Assembly (NCBI RefSeq): GCF_011290485.1
Contig: NZ_CP048029.1
Span: 372,001 to 436,000, forward strand
Direction: 5' to 3'
Length of the DNA: 64,000 bases
Source: Caldichromatium japonicum
GTDB lineage: Bacteria > Pseudomonadota > Gammaproteobacteria > Chromatiales > Chromatiaceae
Positions 8,927 through 18,498 of this stretch are shown here, in pieces. A program made the translations under genes and the position numbers. Numbering within the stretch: position 1 is the stretch's first letter; every line of letters begins with the position of its first letter. The notes below the pieces were generated by a model. The model was given only the letters and a program-made list of their open reading frames with translations. It was not told the origin of the DNA and did no database searches.

Positions 8927-9652
8927 TTAAAGGACGAAATCGGCACCCAGATAGACCTCGCGCACCCGCTGATTAGCTAAAAGGCTGGATGGGGGGCCGG
9001 CAGCGATCACCGTGCCGGCGTTCAGGATATAACCCCGGTCGCAGATGTCGAGGGTCTCGCGCACATTGTGATCGGTGATGAGCACACCAATGGCGCGATC
9101 GCGCAGATGGGCGATGATTGACTTGATGTCTCCGACCGCGATCGGATCGACCCCAGCGAAAGGCTCATCGAGGAGCATTACCGAAGGCTCGACGGCCAGG
9201 GCGCGGGCGATCTCTAGCCGCCGCCGCTCGCCCCCTGACAGGCTCAAGGCGAGTGAATCGGCGACATGCAGGATACCGAGGTCTTCGAGCAGGCGTTCGC
9301 ACTGCGCCAGGCGCGCGGCGTGGTCGAGGTCGCGGCGGGTCTCGAGGACGGCCAGGATGTTATCGCGGGCGTTTAATTTGCGAAAGACCGAGGGCTCTTG
9401 CGGGAGGTAGCTTAAGCCCGCGCGTGCTCGGGCATGCATCGGCAGGCGGGTCAGGTCGCGCCCATCGAGGAGGATGCGTCCCTGGTCGGCGTGGATCAGG
9501 CCCACGATCAGATAAAAACACGTCGTCTTGCCCGCGCCATTGGGACCGAGCAGACCGACGACCTCACCCGGCTCGACCTGGACGCTGACATTGTGAAGCA
9601 CCTGGCGTCCGCCGTAGCGCTTCATGAGTTGTTCGGCGCATAGACCCTTCAT
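8927..9652 (-). CDS. lptB: LPS export ABC transporter ATPase LptB
   Basis: A 241-residue ABC ATPase with Walker A GPNGAGKT (residues 36-43), signature [15 protein letters not shown], Walker B VMLLDEP and the H-loop VLITDHNV. LptB drives the LptFG transporter that lifts lipopolysaccharide from the inner membrane onto the LptC-LptA bridge. The start overlaps the lptA stop by four bases. rpoN begins 85 bases downstream. LptF and LptG are not in the window, as is normal. Confidence 0.96.
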   Translation of the reverse strand: MKGLCAEQLMKRYGGRQVLHNVSVQVEPGEVVGLLGPNGAGKTTCFYLIVGLIHADQGRILLDGRDLTRLPMHARARAGLSYLPQEPSVFRKLNARDNILAVLETRRDLDHAARLAQCERLLEDLGILHVADSLALSLSGGERRRLEIARALAVEPSVMLLDEPFAGVDPIAVGDIKSIIAHLRDRAIGVLITDHNVRETLDICDRGYILNAGTVIAAGPPSSLLANQRVREVYLGADFVL

Positions 9653-10167
9653 CGCTGATCGGGGGTGAGCCTGATCCTGACCCGACCCGAGCCGCCGGCG
9701 CGAAAGCGCGCCTTGGCGCGTTCATAGATGATCCGTTCGCCGGTGAGCCGGTCCTCGCCTTGGATCAGCAGGCCGTCGCCGATCAAGGTGAGCTCATCCT
9801 TGTCGGCGTCGTATTCCATGCGCCGGGCGAAGGCCTGGACATCGCCTTGCTCTCCGTCGAGCAATTGCCGATAGCTGGCCGGCTGGCCGATGGCGATGAT
9901 CAGGCGCGGCTGGCGGTCGGGGCGGTGATAGACGGTGACATGGTCGGCGCGCAGATGCATCGATCCCTGCTCGACCTGGACATGGCCGACATAGATGCTG
10001 GTATTGTCCGTTTCGCGTACCTCGACCTCGTCGGCTTCGATTAGGATCGGCTGCTGAGCATCGGCTTCGAGCGCCTGGGGCCGCGAGCAGACGGCAAATA
10101 GACCCGCCAGCAGGGCCATGGGGATATATCTGGATCGCTGATACCATGCCTTGGGAGGTAGCTTCAT
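9649..10167 (-). CDS. lptA: LPS transport periplasmic protein LptA
   Basis: A 172-residue OstA-like protein with an N-terminal signal segment ([14 protein letters not shown], about residues 16-29). The beta-jellyroll body follows, with [12 protein letters not shown] and later [20 protein letters not shown]. LptA polymerises into the periplasmic bridge that carries LPS to LptDE. It lies between lptC and lptB with four-base overlaps on both sides, the standard lptCAB arrangement. Confidence 0.92.
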   Translation of the reverse strand: MKLPPKAWYQRSRYIPMALLAGLFAVCSRPQALEADAQQPILIEADEVEVRETDNTSIYVGHVQVEQGSMHLRADHVTVYHRPDRQPRLIIAIGQPASYRQLLDGEQGDVQAFARRMEYDADKDELTLIGDGLLIQGEDRLTGERIIYERAKARFRAGGSGRVRIRLTPDQR

Positions 10168-10766
10168 AGCTGGGGGGTACCCGTTGCTGGGTTGAGGCGA
10201 ATCCGGGCGCGACCCTTAAATTGACCGCGCATGGCATCCTCTAAATACCACAGGCGCATGCCATTGGCGGTCAAGGTCTCGCCGTCGCTCTCGATCTGAA
10301 CCGGCAGGTCCGTTTCAGCGAGCCCTTGTTGGCGCCAGATATCCAGACGCTCGGTCTTGAGATGAACGGCGCGATTATGCGGCCCGCGCGCGCGCTCGAG
10401 GCGCACCTCGTCCAGGAGCTGGACTGCGTCACCCCCTGCCCGCACGAGCCCCGAGCGGGACTCAGCCAGCCAAGGTGGACCATCGGCGCGGTACAGGATC
10501 AGGCGCGGTTGATCCAGTTCACTGAGGTCCTCGTCGGCAAAATGGCGCAACCCGGCCGCCGTGAGCCGGCGGCTTGGTTGGCCCTGGGCATCGGTTTCCA
10601 GAGCCGTGAAACCCACCACCCGATAATCGGGATGACGGGCGTGAGGGGTTGGCATTGCGATGTCCTTGGGCAGGCGCTGGACCTGCCACCAGGTGATCAG
10701 GCCAAGGAGTCCCAGTCCGAGGCCGAGTAGCCAATAACGACGGGCGAGTCCATGTTCAGCACGCAT
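10164..10766 (-). CDS. lptC: LPS export protein LptC
   Basis: A 200-residue protein with one N-terminal membrane anchor (WLLGLGLGLLGLITWW, about residues 12-25) and a periplasmic OstA-fold domain, beginning around HPDYRVVGFTALETDAQG. LptC links the LptBFG complex to LptA. Identity rests on the anchor plus jellyroll layout and on its position between kdsC and lptA. It overlaps kdsC upstream by 11 bases and lptA by four. Confidence 0.9.
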   Translation of the reverse strand: MRAEHGLARRYWLLGLGLGLLGLITWWQVQRLPKDIAMPTPHARHPDYRVVGFTALETDAQGQPSRRLTAAGLRHFADEDLSELDQPRLILYRADGPPWLAESRSGLVRAGGDAVQLLDEVRLERARGPHNRAVHLKTERLDIWRQQGLAETDLPVQIESDGETLTANGMRLWYLEDAMRGQFKGRARIRLNPATGTPQL

Positions 10767-11286
10767 TTGGATCTAGGGTGAGCAATAGGGTCAGGTGACC
10801 CTGGGCCTCGAGGATGAGTTCGCAGACCTCACGGGCGGCGCCGCGTCCACCGGGGGCCTCGGTGCACCAATGGGCGAGGGCGCGGACCCGCGGATCGGCA
10901 TCGGCGACCGCGATCGCCAGCCCCACCTGGGACATTACCGGTAGATCGATCAGGTCATCCCCGACATAGGCAATCTCCTCATCTACCAGTCCATGGCGGT
11001 CCTTTAGCGCCTCATAGGCCAAACGCTTGTCGCGATACCCCTGGAAGACATCCGAGATGCCCAATCCTTCCATGCGCAGATGCACCGCCTTGGAGGTCCG
11101 CCCGCTGATCACGGCCAGACGCACTCCGCTTTCCTGAAGCAGGGTCATGCCGTGGCCGTCGCGTACATTGAATGCCTTATATTCCTGGCCGTCGTCGCCC
11201 AGGAAGAGACTGCCATCGGTGAGCACCCCATCGACATCAAAGATCACCAGACGGATACGGGCGGCGCGTTCATGGATTGCGCTCAT
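10756..11286 (-). CDS. kdsC: 3-deoxy-D-manno-octulosonate 8-phosphate phosphatase KdsC
   Basis: A 176-residue HAD phosphatase. IRLVIFDVDGVLTDG holds the nucleophile D17 and the acid/base D19, and GDDLIDLPVMSQVG is motif III. It removes phosphate from KDO-8-phosphate in the KDO pathway for LPS core. The ATG at 11286 gives the usual family length. The frame also extends to a TTG at 11367 that would overlap the kdsD stop; neither start has a strong ribosome binding site, so the start is uncertain. Confidence 0.93.
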   Translation of the reverse strand: MSAIHERAARIRLVIFDVDGVLTDGSLFLGDDGQEYKAFNVRDGHGMTLLQESGVRLAVISGRTSKAVHLRMEGLGISDVFQGYRDKRLAYEALKDRHGLVDEEIAYVGDDLIDLPVMSQVGLAIAVADADPRVRALAHWCTEAPGGRGAAREVCELILEAQGHLTLLLTLDPNAC

Positions 11287-11363
11287 GGGTGAGAATATCT
11301 TAGACGAATAGGTTGGCGGTCTTGTAACCTGCAGCTTTGCTTGGGTCAATACACCGGGCGGAC

Positions 11364-12422
11364 TCAAACGACACTGGCGCGCAACAGGTCATGCATATTG
11401 AGTGCCCCTACTAGACGGCCAGCGCTATCGACCACCAAGAGACCGTTGATCGCACGCATCTCCATGAGCTGAACCGCCTCGATGGCCAGCGCCCCTGAGC
11501 GGATGGTGACACAGGGCGAGGTCATGACCGCATCGACGGGGGTGTGGCGGACCTCGACCCCACGGTCGAGCGCGCGGCGCAGGTCACCATCGGTGAAGAC
11601 CCCGAGCAGTCCCCCATCTGCGGCAAGCACCGCGGTCATCCCCAGGCCCTTGCGCGACATCTCCTCCAGGGCCTTGAGCACCGTTGTTCCACTGGGTACC
11701 GCCGGTACGCGCTCGCCTTGATGCATCACGTCAGCGACATGGAGCAGCAAGCGCCGGCCCAATCGTCCGCCTGGGTGGGAGCGGGCGAAGTCCTCAGCCG
11801 TGAAGCCGCGCTGTTCAAGCAAGGCAATCGCCAGGGCATCGCCCATGGCCAGGGCCGCCGTGGTGCTGGCAGTCGGTGCCAGACCGAGCGGACAGGCCTC
11901 CGTCGTCACGCTGACATCCAGATGGACATCGGCGCTACGGGCCAAGGTCGAGTCGGCTCGCCCGGTGAGGGCGATCAAGGGCACACCCAGGCGCTTGAGG
12001 ACGGGTAGGATGGTCAACAGCTCCTCGGTCTCGCCTGAGTTCGAGATGGCCAGCACCACATCGCGCGCCGTGATCATCCCGAGATCCCCATGGCTGGCCT
12101 CGCCGGGGTGGACAAAGAAGGCGGGGCTGCCGGTGCTGGCCAAGGTGGCGGCGATCTTGCTGCCGATATGTCCGGATTTGCCCATGCCGAGCACCACGAT
12201 GCGCCCCTCGCAGGCCAGCATATAGCGGCAGGCCAAGGCAAAGCTGTCGTCCACCCGCTCGGCCAGGGCGGCGACCGCTTGAGCCTCGGTCTCGATCACT
12301 GCCCGACCGAGACGCATGAGCCGCTCGATCTGGACGGTGGAGAGGGCAAGGGGTAGGGTGCCGAGTCTGCGGCGTTCGCTCATTTCGCGTGTTAGGCCGT
12401 TCGGTTGAATCTTGATCATCAT
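11364..12422 (-). CDS. kdsD: Arabinose-5-phosphate isomerase KdsD
   Basis: A 352-residue protein with an N-terminal SIS sugar isomerase domain ([21 protein letters not shown], then [11 protein letters not shown] and SNSGETEE) and two C-terminal CBS domains from about residue 235. It interconverts ribulose-5-phosphate and arabinose-5-phosphate, the first step towards KDO. It is the first gene of the minus-strand LPS/rpoN/PTS block. The start at 12422 has AAAGG just upstream; an alternative ATG lies at 12383. Confidence 0.94.
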   Translation of the reverse strand: MMIKIQPNGLTREMSERRRLGTLPLALSTVQIERLMRLGRAVIETEAQAVAALAERVDDSFALACRYMLACEGRIVVLGMGKSGHIGSKIAATLASTGSPAFFVHPGEASHGDLGMITARDVVLAISNSGETEELLTILPVLKRLGVPLIALTGRADSTLARSADVHLDVSVTTEACPLGLAPTASTTAALAMGDALAIALLEQRGFTAEDFARSHPGGRLGRRLLLHVADVMHQGERVPAVPSGTTVLKALEEMSRKGLGMTAVLAADGGLLGVFTDGDLRRALDRGVEVRHTPVDAVMTSPCVTIRSGALAIEAVQLMEMRAINGLLVVDSAGRLVGALNMHDLLRASVV

Positions 12423-12885
12423 GGCCTTTCGGCCTTCACTGCGTCTAGATTATGGCTTGCGCCAGGATGAGCGAAGCGAAATCAATCAGCGCACCTTTTT
12501 GGGGAAACTTCGCCTGTCGTTTACCCCGAATTGCCCTGGCCTACGGCGATTTGGCCCATTTCAGTGTTATGCGGCTATGATGCCGGTCTTGTAGAATAGG
12601 CCAGCCGCTTCAGGTTGTAGCAGGCCGCCATCATCGTCATCGCAAGGTTGGTGTGCGCTTGGTTGATGGTGCAGATTCAGCTTGCCGCCCATCTGCACCA
12701 TCGCAGTAAAGACCTATTCGCCTGCGGGCGGGTCTTCGCGATGCGGGTTTTTTGGTTTCAGACAGCGGAAGCCTGCGATAGATATTCTTTAAAAAAGTCC
12801 CTTATATTGGGACACGCCTCTTATCTGAATATCTGAGGCTTGACGGTGGGCGTCGACATGCCCGCTTTACTGGTAATCGGATGAG
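12423..12885. other. Non-coding spacer between kdsD and the polysaccharide cluster
   Basis: About 460 bases without an intact gene. It holds the decayed transposase end described separately (12575-12779) and, nearer the flippase gene, a small palindrome GTCCC-TTATATT-GGGAC around 12800 in AT-rich DNA. This could be part of the promoter region for both divergent blocks. No confident promoter pair was identified. Confidence 0.5.
12575..12779 (-). pseudogene. IS5-type transposase remnant (C-terminal end)
   Basis: Read on the minus strand this gives IAGFRCLKPKNPHREDPPAGE, a TAG stop, VFTAMVQMGGKLN, then after a frame change NQAHTNLAMTMMAACYNLKRLAY and a stop. The last part looks like the C-terminal end of IS5-like DDE transposases (VQMGGK...AMTMMA.CYNLKRL). 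A nonsense codon and a frameshift within about 200 bases, plus absence of the rest, show an old remnant. It lies at the border between the conserved LPS/rpoN block and the variable polysaccharide cluster. Confidence 0.6.
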
Positions 12886-14319
12886 ATGAGCCTCTTTCGC
12901 CACCTCCTTTTTCATGCCTTCAAGTGGTCGGCCGCTGGTGAGCTGGCGTCACGAGTCATCCAGCCCCTCGTTTTCTTGATCCTAGTCCGCATACTCACGC
13001 CCGAGGATTTTGGCGTGGTCGCTGCCGCCACCATGATTATCAATTTTTCCCAGGTATTTTGGGAGGCCGGGATGTCCAAGGCGCTGATCCAGCGCCAGAA
13101 AGATGTCCACGAAGCTGCCGACGTCGCCTTCTGGATCAATGTTGCTTTGGGCGCTGTGGTCGGTGGGCTGGTTTTCAGCCTCGCCGAACCGGTCGCCCAC
13201 CATCTATTCCAGGACGATCGTGTCACCTTGGTCTTGCAGGTCATGGTCCTGCAGATTGTTCTCGCTGCGCTGGCCTCCGTGCACACTGCACTTCTGCAAA
13301 AGGAGTTCCATTTTAAGCGTCTGTTTTGGGTGCGGCTGCTGACCGTCGCGCTGCCTGCGTTCGCGTCGATCCCGATGGCGCTCACCGGAGGCTCCTATTG
13401 GGCGCTGGTGGCCGGCACCCTCCTCGGGCAGGCCGTTCAGACAACAGTGTTGTGGCGCGTACATGTATGGCGACCGAGATGGGCTTTCGATTTCCAGATC
13501 GCGCGCGAAATGGCCGGGTTCGGGGCGTGGGTGGCCCTGTCCGGTTTGCTGGCCTGGTTCTATGTCTGGGCCGACACCCTCGTGGTCGGCATGTACCTCG
13601 GGGCCCACGACCTCGGCCTCTACCGGACGGGTAACCAGTTCGTCATCATGCTGTTCGGTATCATCTTTGCTCCTCTATTGCCTGTGCTATACAGCCACCT
13701 TTCAGAGATTCAGGCCGACAGGGAGCGATTGAAGGCCACCTATGTGCGGGTCGTGAAGGCGAGCATCCTGGTGGCAATCCCGATCGCGTTCATCCTGTTC
13801 GCGGCCGCGGAGCCGCTCGGGGTGCTTATATTCGGTGAGGCATGGACTGGTATTGGGTTTGTGATCGGGGCGATGGCACTGATGCATGGTGTAGCGTGGG
13901 TTGTCGGGGCCAACGGCGAGGTCTATCGTGCGATTGGGAAACCGGCCTATGAAACCATCGTTAACGCCACATTTCTATTGATATACATGATTGGTTATCT
14001 CTGGAGTATCCGGCATGGTTTCGAGGCGTTTGTCTGGGCCCGTTTTGCCTTAGCCGCTGCTGCAAACGCCATGCATTTGATTCTTGTCCGGCACCTGCTA
14101 GGCATAAGTCTGGCGCCGCTAATCAGGTTTTTTGCCTTGATCACACTAGCGGCGTCTGCAGCCATACCTGTTGGTATGGTGCTATCGCGTCACGTCGATG
14201 GCTTGTTTGCGCAAGCGGCAGCGACGGTCGCCATAGGTATGCTGGCTATCCTTAGTGCCCTCTTCATACTCGGCGAGGGACGGACGATCAGACGCCTGCT
14301 CAGCAGTCACAGAAGATAG
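12886..14319 (+). CDS. Polysaccharide flippase, Wzx/MATE-like
   Basis: A 477-residue, highly hydrophobic protein with about 12-14 membrane segments. It begins with the typical polysaccharide-exporter pattern (ASRVIQPLVFLILVRILTPEDFG), seen in Wzx and RfbX lipid-linked oligosaccharide flippases. It probably moves undecaprenyl-linked repeat units across the inner membrane. It is the first gene of the plus-strand sugar cluster. Which polysaccharide (O-antigen or exopolysaccharide) cannot be told; no recognisable Wzy polymerase or ABC exporter is in the window. Confidence 0.88.
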   Translation: MSLFRHLLFHAFKWSAAGELASRVIQPLVFLILVRILTPEDFGVVAAATMIINFSQVFWEAGMSKALIQRQKDVHEAADVAFWINVALGAVVGGLVFSLAEPVAHHLFQDDRVTLVLQVMVLQIVLAALASVHTALLQKEFHFKRLFWVRLLTVALPAFASIPMALTGGSYWALVAGTLLGQAVQTTVLWRVHVWRPRWAFDFQIAREMAGFGAWVALSGLLAWFYVWADTLVVGMYLGAHDLGLYRTGNQFVIMLFGIIFAPLLPVLYSHLSEIQADRERLKATYVRVVKASILVAIPIAFILFAAAEPLGVLIFGEAWTGIGFVIGAMALMHGVAWVVGANGEVYRAIGKPAYETIVNATFLLIYMIGYLWSIRHGFEAFVWARFALAAAANAMHLILVRHLLGISLAPLIRFFALITLAASAAIPVGMVLSRHVDGLFAQAAATVAIGMLAILSALFILGEGRTIRRLLSSHRR

Positions 14320-14328
14320 GGTCTCAGT

Positions 14329-15510
14329 GTGATCCCAAGGATTCTCAAGCCCATGGCGCGCAGTCTGTATAGGCCGCTGCAGGTTGCCATCACGGAACGG
14401 ATGGTTTCCAGGCGTATGTCCGACCCAGAAACCCAGCGATACGACTTCGAGCGACGCAAAAATAATGCACTGTCTTTCGTCAGCTCCATGCAGATGGATG
14501 ATGAAGGTATTCGGTATCGCTATTCCGCGGATTGCACTCAGCCTACGCTCTATTCCTCTGCATACGCATGCATGATCTATTCTTTATTGGGTGAACTTCA
14601 GAGGATTTCGCAAGAAAGCAAGGCGCGGTGGATTGCCTACTTTGATTCCATGCAGAGTCGGCAGACCGGTCTGTTTTACGACCCGGTCGTAAAGAATAAA
14701 TTGTTTGACGATTCCGATTGGTGGGGAGCAAGGCATCTTGCTCTCCACATGATTAGTGCATATACCACGCTGGGTGGGCGGCCAAGGTATCCATTTTACT
14801 TCCTTAGGTCTTACAAAGATACGAACATACTTTCTACATGGCTGGATAGTCACGACTGGTCGGCATGCTTCGATCATGCTCAGGATATCGATAACAAAAT
14901 CATGAATATCGGTTGCTTGCTTCAATATCAGAGAGATCACTGGCAAGATTCTGAGGCTGGCGATGCAGTTCGATTTCTTCAGGATTACTTACTGGATAAG
15001 ATGAATGCCAATACGGGGTTGTGGGGGGCGTATAACCCTAATGATCCAGTCCAAGTATCACGAGGTGTCCAGTTTGCCTACCATTTGCTTCCAATTTTTT
15101 TGTATGACAGGAGGTTGGAATTCAATGTGAATCGACTTTTAGAGGCTGCGCTCAGGACACAAAACAAATATGGCGGATTTGCGCCAACACCAAATTCCAG
15201 TGCCTGCGAAGATATCGATTCGATCTACATCCTTGCTCGCCTTGTCGCTTATGCGCCACAATATCGGGAAAGAGTGCTTATGGCTCTGAAAAAGGCGCAG
15301 GCATGGGTTGTAGTCAATCAGGTCGATGATGGTGGATTTGTATTTCGTCTGAATGAAGGCATGACCTACGGGCATCGACAAATGATGTCTCGCAGGAACC
15401 GGGGGGCGATGTTCCCGACATGGTTCCGTCTGCTTAGCCTGGCTTATTCTACGAATGCTCTCCAGGATATATCTTGTCTAGCGGTGCACTGTCCTGGCTA
15501 CTATTGTTAG
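14329..15510 (+). CDS. Unrecognised protein, possible alpha/alpha-toroid
   Basis: A 393-residue soluble-looking protein without signal peptide. Features such as LRTQNKYGGFAPTPNSS, SACEDIDSIYILARL and QVDDGGFVFRLNEG recall the QxxGGF and D.DS repeats of prenyltransferase/terpene-cyclase-like alpha/alpha toroids, or of sugar-active toroid enzymes. No catalytic DxDD was found, so the function is unknown. The DNA is clearly AT-richer (near 47% GC in stretches counted) than its neighbours, which suggests recent acquisition. It follows the flippase by nine bases. Confidence 0.7.
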   Translation: MIPRILKPMARSLYRPLQVAITERMVSRRMSDPETQRYDFERRKNNALSFVSSMQMDDEGIRYRYSADCTQPTLYSSAYACMIYSLLGELQRISQESKARWIAYFDSMQSRQTGLFYDPVVKNKLFDDSDWWGARHLALHMISAYTTLGGRPRYPFYFLRSYKDTNILSTWLDSHDWSACFDHAQDIDNKIMNIGCLLQYQRDHWQDSEAGDAVRFLQDYLLDKMNANTGLWGAYNPNDPVQVSRGVQFAYHLLPIFLYDRRLEFNVNRLLEAALRTQNKYGGFAPTPNSSACEDIDSIYILARLVAYAPQYRERVLMALKKAQAWVVVNQVDDGGFVFRLNEGMTYGHRQMMSRRNRGAMFPTWFRLLSLAYSTNALQDISCLAVHCPGYYC

Positions 15511-15552
15511 CTCTATCAATATTGGTTGTAATATAATAAGGAGATCAAATTC

Positions 15553-16170
15553 TTGAAGATGGATTTACTGCTCCAACACAAGATTGGCACCTTGATGATG
15601 GCGCCAATGATATTGCGACACTTATCTGGTTTTCGCATTGCATCCCATTTAACAATTTCCGAGAGGGCGCTTCTTTATCATCTTGCTGCTTCAGTGTCGC
15701 CCGGGCCAATCCTTGAAATAGGCTCCTATCTCGGTGCCTCAGCGTATTTTCTCGCGGCCGGAAGACTCTCTTCCGGAAGATCGGGGCAGGTGCTCTGCGT
15801 GGATACGTGGAACAACGATGCTATGAGCGAGGGCAGACGAGATACCTATGCGAAATTCATGGCCAACACCCGCAGATTTTCCGGTTACATCGTACCGATA
15901 CGCGGGTTCAGCCACGCGGTCGTGGACCAAGTCCGTCGACTGGCACCGAATGGGCTTGCGATGTTGTTTGTCGATGGCGATCACTCGTGGGAGGGGAGCA
16001 AGCGCGATTGGGACGCTTACCGAGGGCTGCTGCAGCCGGGAGCAGTGATGGCATTCCATGACATCGGCTGGGCGGAGGGGGTCCAGCGTATCGTGCGCGA
16101 CGAGGTCGAACCGCTCGTAAACGAATCCGGTTCGTTGCCAAACCTGTGGTGGGGCAGGTTGGCACGATGA
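15553..16170 (+). CDS. Class I SAM-dependent methyltransferase
   Basis: A 205-residue protein of the Methyltransf_24 type: motif I ILEIGSYLGASAYFLAAG, VLCVDTWNND, then LAMLFVDGDHSWEGSKRDW and a late PGAVMAFHDIGW. The start is a TTG at 15553, favoured because AAGGAG (15538-15543) lies nine bases upstream; the ATG at 15559 would be 15 bases away. It probably methylates a sugar or carries out a related transfer in polysaccharide synthesis. Its stop overlaps the next gene (ATGA). Confidence 0.8.
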   Translation: MKMDLLLQHKIGTLMMAPMILRHLSGFRIASHLTISERALLYHLAASVSPGPILEIGSYLGASAYFLAAGRLSSGRSGQVLCVDTWNNDAMSEGRRDTYAKFMANTRRFSGYIVPIRGFSHAVVDQVRRLAPNGLAMLFVDGDHSWEGSKRDWDAYRGLLQPGAVMAFHDIGWAEGVQRIVRDEVEPLVNESGSLPNLWWGRLAR

Positions 16171-17132
16171 TTTCGGTAATCGTTCCGACCCGAAATCGCG
16201 CGCATCTGCTCAGCCGCGCTTTGCAGTCGATTGCCGCTCAGACCTTAGCGAGGGAGCATTTCGAAGTGATCGTGGTGGATAACGGTTCCACGGACGAAAC
16301 CGCCCGAGTCGTCGCGGATCATGCGTTGCGCCTGTCCAACCTGCGCAGTGTCCGGGAGCTGCGGCCTGGTCTGCATGCCGGCCGGCATCGAGGGTTGCGG
16401 GAAGCGCGCGGTGACCTTCTCGTCTTTGTCGATGACGATATCGAGGCGGTACCTGGGTGGCTTGCTGCCATTGTCGAGGCTTTTGCCGATCCCGAGGTGG
16501 TCATGGTGGGCGGCAACAACCTTCCCCGCTTCGAGCAAACACCGCCCGGTTGGCTTTTGCGTTTATGGGAGCGTCCGGTATACGGTGGTCAGGCCATTCC
16601 TTGGCTCAGCATTCTGCGGCTGCCGGATGGGATTCGTCTAATCGCTCCGACGTATGTTTGGGGCTGCAATTTTGCAATCCGTCGACAGACGCTGCTCGAT
16701 GCGGGAGGTTTTCATCCGGACGCCATGCCGCGCGAGTTGATTCGGTTTCGAGGCGACGGCGAGACCCATGTGTCTCGTCAGGTCGCGGCCTTGGGGTTAA
16801 AGTGTTTGTTCCATTCGGGGGCCACGGTTTTTCATTTTGTCAGTGCGGCACGCATGACGTTCGGGTACTTTCGCCAGCGCGCATTCGATCAGGGGATTTC
16901 GGATTCTTTTGCTGATCTGCGCCTTGGACGGCGGACGGCTTGGCTTGGGTTGCGGTCTTTTGCCCTGTTTGCCAGTCGCTGGCTCCGTTCCAGTTTAGAG
17001 ATGAACCCCGAGCTGAGGGAATTGCGCCGTTGCATGGCGGTTGGTTATCGTGAGGGATATGACTTTCATCAACGCGCGTACCGGGAGGATATCGAGGTGC
17101 GCAATTGGGTGATGAAAACAAACTTTTTTTAA
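16167..17132 (+). CDS. Glycosyltransferase family 2
   Basis: A 321-residue GT-A fold enzyme starting MISVIVPTRNRAHLLSRAL, with VVDNGSTDET and the metal/nucleotide-binding acidic cluster at residues 89-91 (VFVDDDIEAV). The ATG at 16167 overlaps the upstream methyltransferase stop (ATGA), which decides the start. It would transfer a sugar from a nucleotide donor to the growing lipid-linked unit at the cytoplasmic face. Donor and linkage cannot be deduced. Confidence 0.88.
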   Translation: MISVIVPTRNRAHLLSRALQSIAAQTLAREHFEVIVVDNGSTDETARVVADHALRLSNLRSVRELRPGLHAGRHRGLREARGDLLVFVDDDIEAVPGWLAAIVEAFADPEVVMVGGNNLPRFEQTPPGWLLRLWERPVYGGQAIPWLSILRLPDGIRLIAPTYVWGCNFAIRRQTLLDAGGFHPDAMPRELIRFRGDGETHVSRQVAALGLKCLFHSGATVFHFVSAARMTFGYFRQRAFDQGISDSFADLRLGRRTAWLGLRSFALFASRWLRSSLEMNPELRELRRCMAVGYREGYDFHQRAYREDIEVRNWVMKTNFF

Positions 17133-17160
17133 ATATGATCGATGTGGACAGTGCCGAGAC

Positions 17161-17583
17161 ATGAGCGAACGAATCGAACACAACGGCAGGCTGTTCGCCA
17201 TTATCATACCGGCGACATTTCGGGAAAACGGCATCCGCTTTTTTACCCCGGATGATTTCTCGCAGCAGCTTGCCTACATGTGCCGGCCGACCGGTTACTG
17301 CATCGAGCCGCACGTCCATAATCCGGTGCCGCGCGAGGTGGTGTATACCCAGGAGGTTTTGTTTATCCGCTCGGGTCGGGTGCGTGTCGATTTCTATGAT
17401 GATGATCAGCGCTGGGTGGAGAGCCGCGATCTTGGTCCCGGCGATGTCATTTTACTGGCTTCTGGCGGGCACGGTTTCGAAATCCTTGAAGAGGCAGAGA
17501 TCATCGAGGTCAAACAAGGACCCTACGCGGGTGACAATGATAAGACGCGATTTGTTGGGCATCGCCCGGAAAGCAACGCCTAG
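17161..17583 (+). CDS. Small cupin-fold protein
   Basis: A 140-residue single-domain cupin. The pattern PHVHN, then EVLFIRSGRVRVDFYDD, GPGDVILLASGGHGFEIL fits the two conserved cupin motifs, with PH.H as putative metal ligands. Cupins in sugar clusters can be epimerases, isomerases or sugar-binding regulators; the sequence does not say which. It stands between a GT2 and a frameshifted methyltransferase gene, so a role in modifying a sugar nucleotide is an inference. Confidence 0.75.
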   Translation: MSERIEHNGRLFAIIIPATFRENGIRFFTPDDFSQQLAYMCRPTGYCIEPHVHNPVPREVVYTQEVLFIRSGRVRVDFYDDDQRWVESRDLGPGDVILLASGGHGFEILEEAEIIEVKQGPYAGDNDKTRFVGHRPESNA

Positions 17584-17592
17584 CGAGGTGCG

Positions 17593-18498
17593 ATGAATCC
17601 ACTCGAGACGATCCGGCGGCGCGGTGTGTTGGTAACACTTGTCTATACCGCTAGGTGGGCACGGCGGAAATCTGGCTGGGATGCGGATGCGTGGCGCGTG
17701 CGTCATGCGCCACGTTATCGCAATCCCACACCTTCTGAGTTGAGAGTGATCGAGGGTGATCTCGCAAACCTCGGTGTGGTGATCGAGGACTACCGGGTCG
17801 ATCCAGAGTTCTTTACCCGCTTCAAGGCGGAAAATCCGTTTCCGGACGATTATCACGGTGGGCGGGCCGGCGGTGTCTGGGACGAAAAGCTACTGGAGCA
17901 CTTCATCGCTGCCCAGTTGTTGGGACTCGATGGCTTTGGTGCGGATGATGTTTACGTCGATGTGGCGGCCTGCAATTCGCCTTGGGCCAGACATCTGCGT
18001 GAGGCCCGCGGTGTAAATGCGTGGGCTATTGATCTCGAAATCGGCGGGGGGTTTCGCTGAGCTATTACCAGCGTGAAAATGCGACGGCTACCAGTTTCCC
18101 AGACGCATCCGTGCGCGGGGCTTCCCTGCATTGCGCGTTCGAGATGTTTGCGGGTGACGATGACGTCCTTTTCGTGCAGGAGGCGGCCCGCCTGCTTGTG
18201 CCCGGCGGAAGGGTCGTCATCCTGCCGCTCTACATGTATACGCACTATTGTGCATACTCGACCCCCGAATATTGGGGGCGCGGCCATTCCGATCCAGCGG
18301 CGGTCGAGTATGTGCGTATGGATACCTGGGGTGTGCTTTCGTCGCGGAAAGCGGAAATATGATGCACATGCCCTTGTGCGAAGGGTGCTGGAACCGGCGA
18401 GCAAGGTCGGTCTGGGATATCGCCTGCGCGCACTGAGGAATCAGGCCGAGCTCGACGAGAACATCTACTGCCATTTCATCCTGGAACTGTTCCGATGA
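17593..18498 (+). pseudogene. SAM methyltransferase-like gene with two compensating frameshifts
   Basis: Reading starts in one frame (MNPLETIRRRGVLV...) and stops at 18060 just after a G6 run (18046-18051). The homologous-looking continuation VSLSYYQRENATATSFPDAS...VPGGRVVILPLYMY is in the next frame to a stop at 18362. The C-terminal part KRKYDAHALVRRVLEPASK...HFILELFR is back in the first frame, ending at 18498. One missing G at the G-run and one extra base near 18335-18345 would restore a protein of about 300 residues. The end overlaps the aminotransferase start (ATGA), which supports one original gene. Sequencing error is possible. Confidence 0.75.
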
